Positions 60,441 to 64,000 of a stretch of 64,000 nucleotides of DNA are shown here, piece after piece. The notes under the pieces are model-generated. The model searched no databases and was not told the DNA's origin. It saw only the letters and a program-made list of their open reading frames with translations. A program made the translations under genes and the position numbers. The stretch comes from Artemisia argyi (Eukaryota; Streptophyta; Magnoliopsida; Asterales; Asteraceae): assembly GCA_030686995.1 (NCBI GenBank), contig CM060684.1:13625897-13689896 (forward strand), written 5' to 3'. Within the stretch, counting starts at the first letter, position 1; every line of letters starts with the position of its first letter.

Positions 60441-61051
60441 TGAATTGAGATCGGTCGAAAACACACAAATGTCTCGGCAAAATTTCTGCGTTTAAGTCTT
60501 GCATAGGATAGGTAGGTGTAAACCTTCTAACCTTCCCTTGCGAGATGTACTTAGTCTCCTAGATCTGAGTAGACGCGATGTCCTTGAACTCAACATCTGT
60601 TTATATAGACGACAATACACACTCACACAAGACTCTCCCTGACCTTGTCAAGTGCTCATAGTCGTGTTCGTTATGGTCATGAACACTAGCCTGGTTCTGC
60701 AAGAGGTCTTAGGAATTGTGCCCCCCACAATTCCCTTCAAAGCAACCCCACTTCTCTCTCACATAGGTGATTTCATCTTGAATCATTAAAAATATATGTT
60801 TTGTGATTTCATCTTGAATCATTATGCTTTATGATTTCGTCCTGAATCATTAAAGCCATATATTTAACCTCTCAACAAGTCACAATAGTTATAGGAATGG
60901 ACTAGGAAGTTACAACATTTAGTAACTCCCCTAAATTCACCTGAATTTCCCCACATTTCTATGATTAGGTTGTCCTATTGAACCTAGAACTTGGGATCTC
61001 CAGTCAAATGGGTTAGGTTTTCCTTCATAGAAACTTATTCCTTCAAGGGCT
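60441..61051. other. copia 3' untranslated region with a short tandem repeat
   Basis: GATTTCATCTTGAATCATTA recurs three times in 60767-60855 at 36- to 50-bp spacing. No ORF. Confidence 0.6.
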
Positions 61052-63130
61052 TTAGTCCATTCCTTTAGACGGCTTACTAACTAACTCTTTGCTTAAGCCT
61101 TTCGTAAGAGGATCCGCGATGTTATCCTTTGACTTCACATAGTCAATTGAGATAACTCCTGTTGAGAGTAGTTGTCGTATCGAATTATGTCGACGACGGA
61201 TATGTCTATACTTTCCATTATACATTATGCTATGAGCTCTCCCAATTGCCGATTGACTATCACAATGTATACTAATGGCCGTTACCGGTTTAAGCTATCT
61301 AGCTTGGTATGTCCTCTATGAATTGATATAGCCATTCCACCTCTTTTCCGCATTTATCTACGCGATAAATTCTGATTCCATCGTGGACTTAGCTATAACT
61401 GTTTGCTTGGAAGACTTCCAAGATATAGCCTCCCCTCCTAGTGTAAACACATATCCACTAGTCGATCTAGAATCCTTTATATTAGATATCCAATTTGCAT
61501 CACTATATCCTTCTATAACAGATGGATATCTTTCAAGTGAAGTCCATAATCGTGACTGTATCTCAAATAATGAAGTACCCTAGTCATAGCTTGCCAATGT
61601 GCATAACTTGGATTACTAGGATACCTACTTAGCCTGCTAACAGCATATGCTAAGTCGGGTCGGGTACTTGTCATTAAGTTCATTAACATGCCAATAATTC
61701 TTGAATACTCTAATTGGGTAACACCTGCGCCTCTATTTTTAGATAGATGCTTACTAGTGTTAATTGGAGTTCTAGCTAGGCCGGAATCCCCCGCATTTTG
61801 AATATTAAGAATTTTGTCCACGTAATGTGCTTGACTCAACACAAGTCCATTTTTAGTTCGTATGATCTTTATTCCAAGGATCACATCAGCCAAACCCATA
61901 TCTTTCATGTCAAACTTTGATTTCAACATGTCGTTAGTAGATTTGATCATCTTGTCGTTACTGCCAACGATAAGTATATCATCAACATATAAACACAAGA
62001 TTACATATAGAGGTGGCAAAACGGGCGGGCCGGGCGGGCACGGGCAACGAGCTAAATAGGCGCCGGGCTAAACGGGCACGGGCTAAACGGGCGCATGTTA
62101 TACGAATCGCTTTAGAAAAGACCCAAAACGACAAAATAAATTCCTCAAACGTAACACCTCATTTATATTTTAAAAATTAAATATATTTTATCTTTAAGTT
62201 TTTCTTTAAAAATAATTTTAATGTTCTCCAATTGAGAGAAAATATGTGCCCGTTTGTGCCCATTTAACTTTTAAATGGGTAATATGTGCCCATTTCTAAA
62301 AAAGAAGGGGGCTAAATGTGCCCAAATATTTTACAAATTTGCCAAAATTAGCCTATTCTTTTGGTTTTTGGCACAAATTACCACATCTAATTATATATCC
62401 ACTACTTGTGTCTTTTACATAAACACACTTGTCACATTCATTAATTTTGAATCCACTCTCTAGCATGGTGTGGTCAAATTTTTGATGCCATTGTTTGAAA
62501 GCTTGCTTTAAGCCATATAATGACTTAACAAGCCTACAAACTTTGTTCTCTTGTCCAAGAGCCACGAAACCCTCAGGTTGGTTCATGTAAATTTCTTCTT
62601 CTAAATCCCCAATTAGAAAAGCCGTTTTCACATCCATTTGGTGAACTTTAAATTTCTTAAAGCGGCAATAGCAAGTATCATCGTGATAGAGGTTATTCGT
62701 GTAACAGGTGAATATGTATCAAAATAATCTAGACCTTCTCGTTGTCTAAATCCTTTGATTACCAATCTTACTTTGTACTTGTCAATGGTGCCATCGGCTT
62801 TCATCTTCTTCTTGAAGATCCATTTATAGCCTAGTGGTTTACAACCAGGAGGTAAATCCACGAGCTCCCAAGTATGATTTTGTAAAATAGAATCTATTTC
62901 ACTTTGAATGGCTTCTTTCTATTGAGGCCCTTCCGAGGAAGTTACCGCTTCTCGATAAGAATTAGGTTTATTTTCTACCATAAAAGAAACAAAATCGGGT
63001 CCAAACGATTTCTCGGTTCTTGCCCTTTTTCTTCTTCTAGGTTCAACTTCTTCTTCCCCCTTGTAGGGTTGACAAGATGTTTGCGTGGCCACGCCCAAGA
63101 TCTATCTGGAATGCGTTCAGATGATTTGGT
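61052..63130 (-). pseudogene. pol: copia pol: RT and RNase H, split by a MITE
   Basis: On the minus strand: WKEAIQSEID-like entry near 62920, LPPGCKPLGYKWIFKKK, MDVKTAFLIGDLEEEIYM, LVKSLYGLKQAFKQW, then the hAT-like MITE (62008-62389), then LCLYVDDILIVGSND and STRPDLAYAVSRLSRY. RNase H words AISIHCDSQSAI, YNGKYRHIRRRH and NIADPLTKGLS follow, with TAA at 61052-61054. A frameshift near 62640 and the loss of frame near 61512 add damage. gag, protease and most of integrase are missing beyond about 63130, so the element is 5'-truncated. Confidence 0.9.
62008..62389. mobile_element. hAT-like MITE (382 bp) inserted in copia RT
   Basis: The ends TAGAGGTGG and CCACATCTA are inverted repeats with one mismatch. 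The flanks ATTACATA (62000-62007) and ATTATATA (62390-62397) are an 8-bp TSD with one mismatch. The left subterminal region is packed with CGGGCGGGC and ACGGGC words. It lies a few codons before the YVDD active site. Confidence 0.8.
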
Positions 63131-63134
63131 AATC

Positions 63135-63471
63135 TTGCTCAATCTTAAACAATGAGAAACATAATAGTTAATTAAAGAATGACTATGATCCATATCTTTA
63201 TTAATGTAGTAGTAGAACAAAAGGATAATAATAATGATGAATCATTAAACACTTTTTCAGGAGACCTAGCTCGGGTTGTACTAGGAGCATTGGCGTGTTG
63301 CTAGACGCTAACCAATTTCATTACAATATTAATAGATATCCAAGTGAGAGCTATTAGAGTTTGTGGATAAATATTAATACATGTATGTCTAGAATCAAAC
63401 CCGAAGCCACGGGTTGCACACGTTACGAATGAGAATTAATGGACAATAATATTAATATATATGATGTGTGG
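63135..63471. other. intergenic, nothing recognised
   Basis: Sequence between the broken end of the copia element and the next LTR piece. No gene. Confidence 0.5.
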
Positions 63472-63935
63472 GAATTGCACCAGGCTTTACCTCTCGAGGG
63501 ATCTCGAGAAGCTTACAACCCCCACCAGGCAATGTACCTGATCGATGTAGTATAGTATAATGACAAGTACCGGGGGATTGATCGTTCAGCTAGGAATAGT
63601 GTCGCTAGGATTAGAAAACCTAAAGACTAGGTCTAGAGATGAGGGATGATTCTTTTTGTATTTTTATATTTTTATGAAAGCAAGTAAAAATCTCGGGTTT
63701 GAAGGAGTTTGGCGGAATTAGTTGCTAGTCAACTAACCCAATACTAAAGATGCAATCAAAATAAAATACTAGAATGAAAATAAAACTAAATTAAAATAGA
63801 GTTGTGAGCAATATGTGGGAGAATTGTGTTTACTTAGATTTCACTACTCCTTATATATCTTTTACAGGTTAATTACTTGTTATAGTTGCGTGGATGACGG
63901 ATTGTATTCCTTAATACCATTCATGGGGTGGCATA
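63472..63935 (-). repeat. Athila-type LTR, partial (interrupted)
   Basis: TGATGTGTGGGAATTG... matches the first about 460 bp of the LTR family and is closer to the solo LTR at 17254 (it shares TTCAGCTAGGAATAG and CATTCATGGGGTGGC). It is cut at 63935 by a CACTA terminus. Left flank TATAT-like, but the right side is outside the window. Confidence 0.9.
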
Positions 63936-64000
63936 CACTACTACACAAATAGCTAAAAACACCCCCTAATAAAGACTGGTTAGATAAAAGCCGGTTTCTA
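63936..64000. mobile_element. CACTA transposon terminus (continues past window)
   Basis: CACTACTACACAAATAGC starts exactly where the LTR match stops. The following AGACTGG and AGCCGGTTTCTA words resemble CACTA subterminal repeats. Only 65 bp are visible. Confidence 0.6.

Overview
The window reads as repeat-rich nuclear DNA of a eudicot plant. The evidence is AT-rich intergenic sequence, GT-AG exon pieces, a cyclic-nucleotide-gated channel remnant, a Kunitz inhibitor gene, and many plant-type retrotransposons and MITEs. The style of the SIRE-type element, with two extra ORFs after pol, reminds me of Asteraceae (daisy family). That is recognition from memory, not a search result. There are no prokaryotic features and no CRISPR. 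Most boundaries below were set by eye from terminal repeats and target-site duplications (TSDs).

Layout, left to right. 1-3956: 3' part of a Ty1/copia element (gag end, pol with a nonsense codon and a deletion, PPT, 3' LTR). 4959-7138: two gene remnants, an unrecognised plant protein and, on the minus strand, the C-terminal third of a CNGC channel with one intron kept. 7170-13729: small transposons, including hAT elements with 8-bp TSDs and degenerate Helitron 3' ends, plus a 230-bp direct repeat. 13730-14416 and 28223-28740 are two halves of one host segment. A PIF/Harbinger element, itself carrying a SIRE-type copia, separates them; the SIRE carries a solo Athila LTR behind its primer site. 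28741-39259: host sequence with a poly-A retroposon, a CACTA derivative, an intact paralogue of the split segment, an exon series of an unknown gene, MITEs and a ~105-bp tandem array. 39265-41341: small non-coding LTR element. 42205-42736: long inverted repeat around a TA microsatellite. 44559-45209: Kunitz-type inhibitor, the only gene here that looks intact. 48371-63130: minus-strand copia element whose 3' LTR is split by a complete minus-strand Athila element (49328-60233, equal 1444-bp LTRs, TATAT TSD) and whose RT is split by a hAT-like MITE. The window ends in another Athila-type LTR piece interrupted by a CACTA terminus.

Almost all coding capacity is retroelement-derived and broken. 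The insertions can be ordered: host segment, then Harbinger, then SIRE, then Athila LTR; and copia, then Athila. The most interesting signals are inside the LTRs. The Athila U5 carries a 15-nt stretch identical to the 5' end of plant tRNA-Asp, while its primer-binding site resembles the tRNA-Asp 3' end. The Athila U3 carries an array of TGACGCCGTCA palindromes just upstream of its TATA box. The SIRE element carries four copies of a GGCGGAACC/GGTTCCGCC palindromic module in different functional regions.
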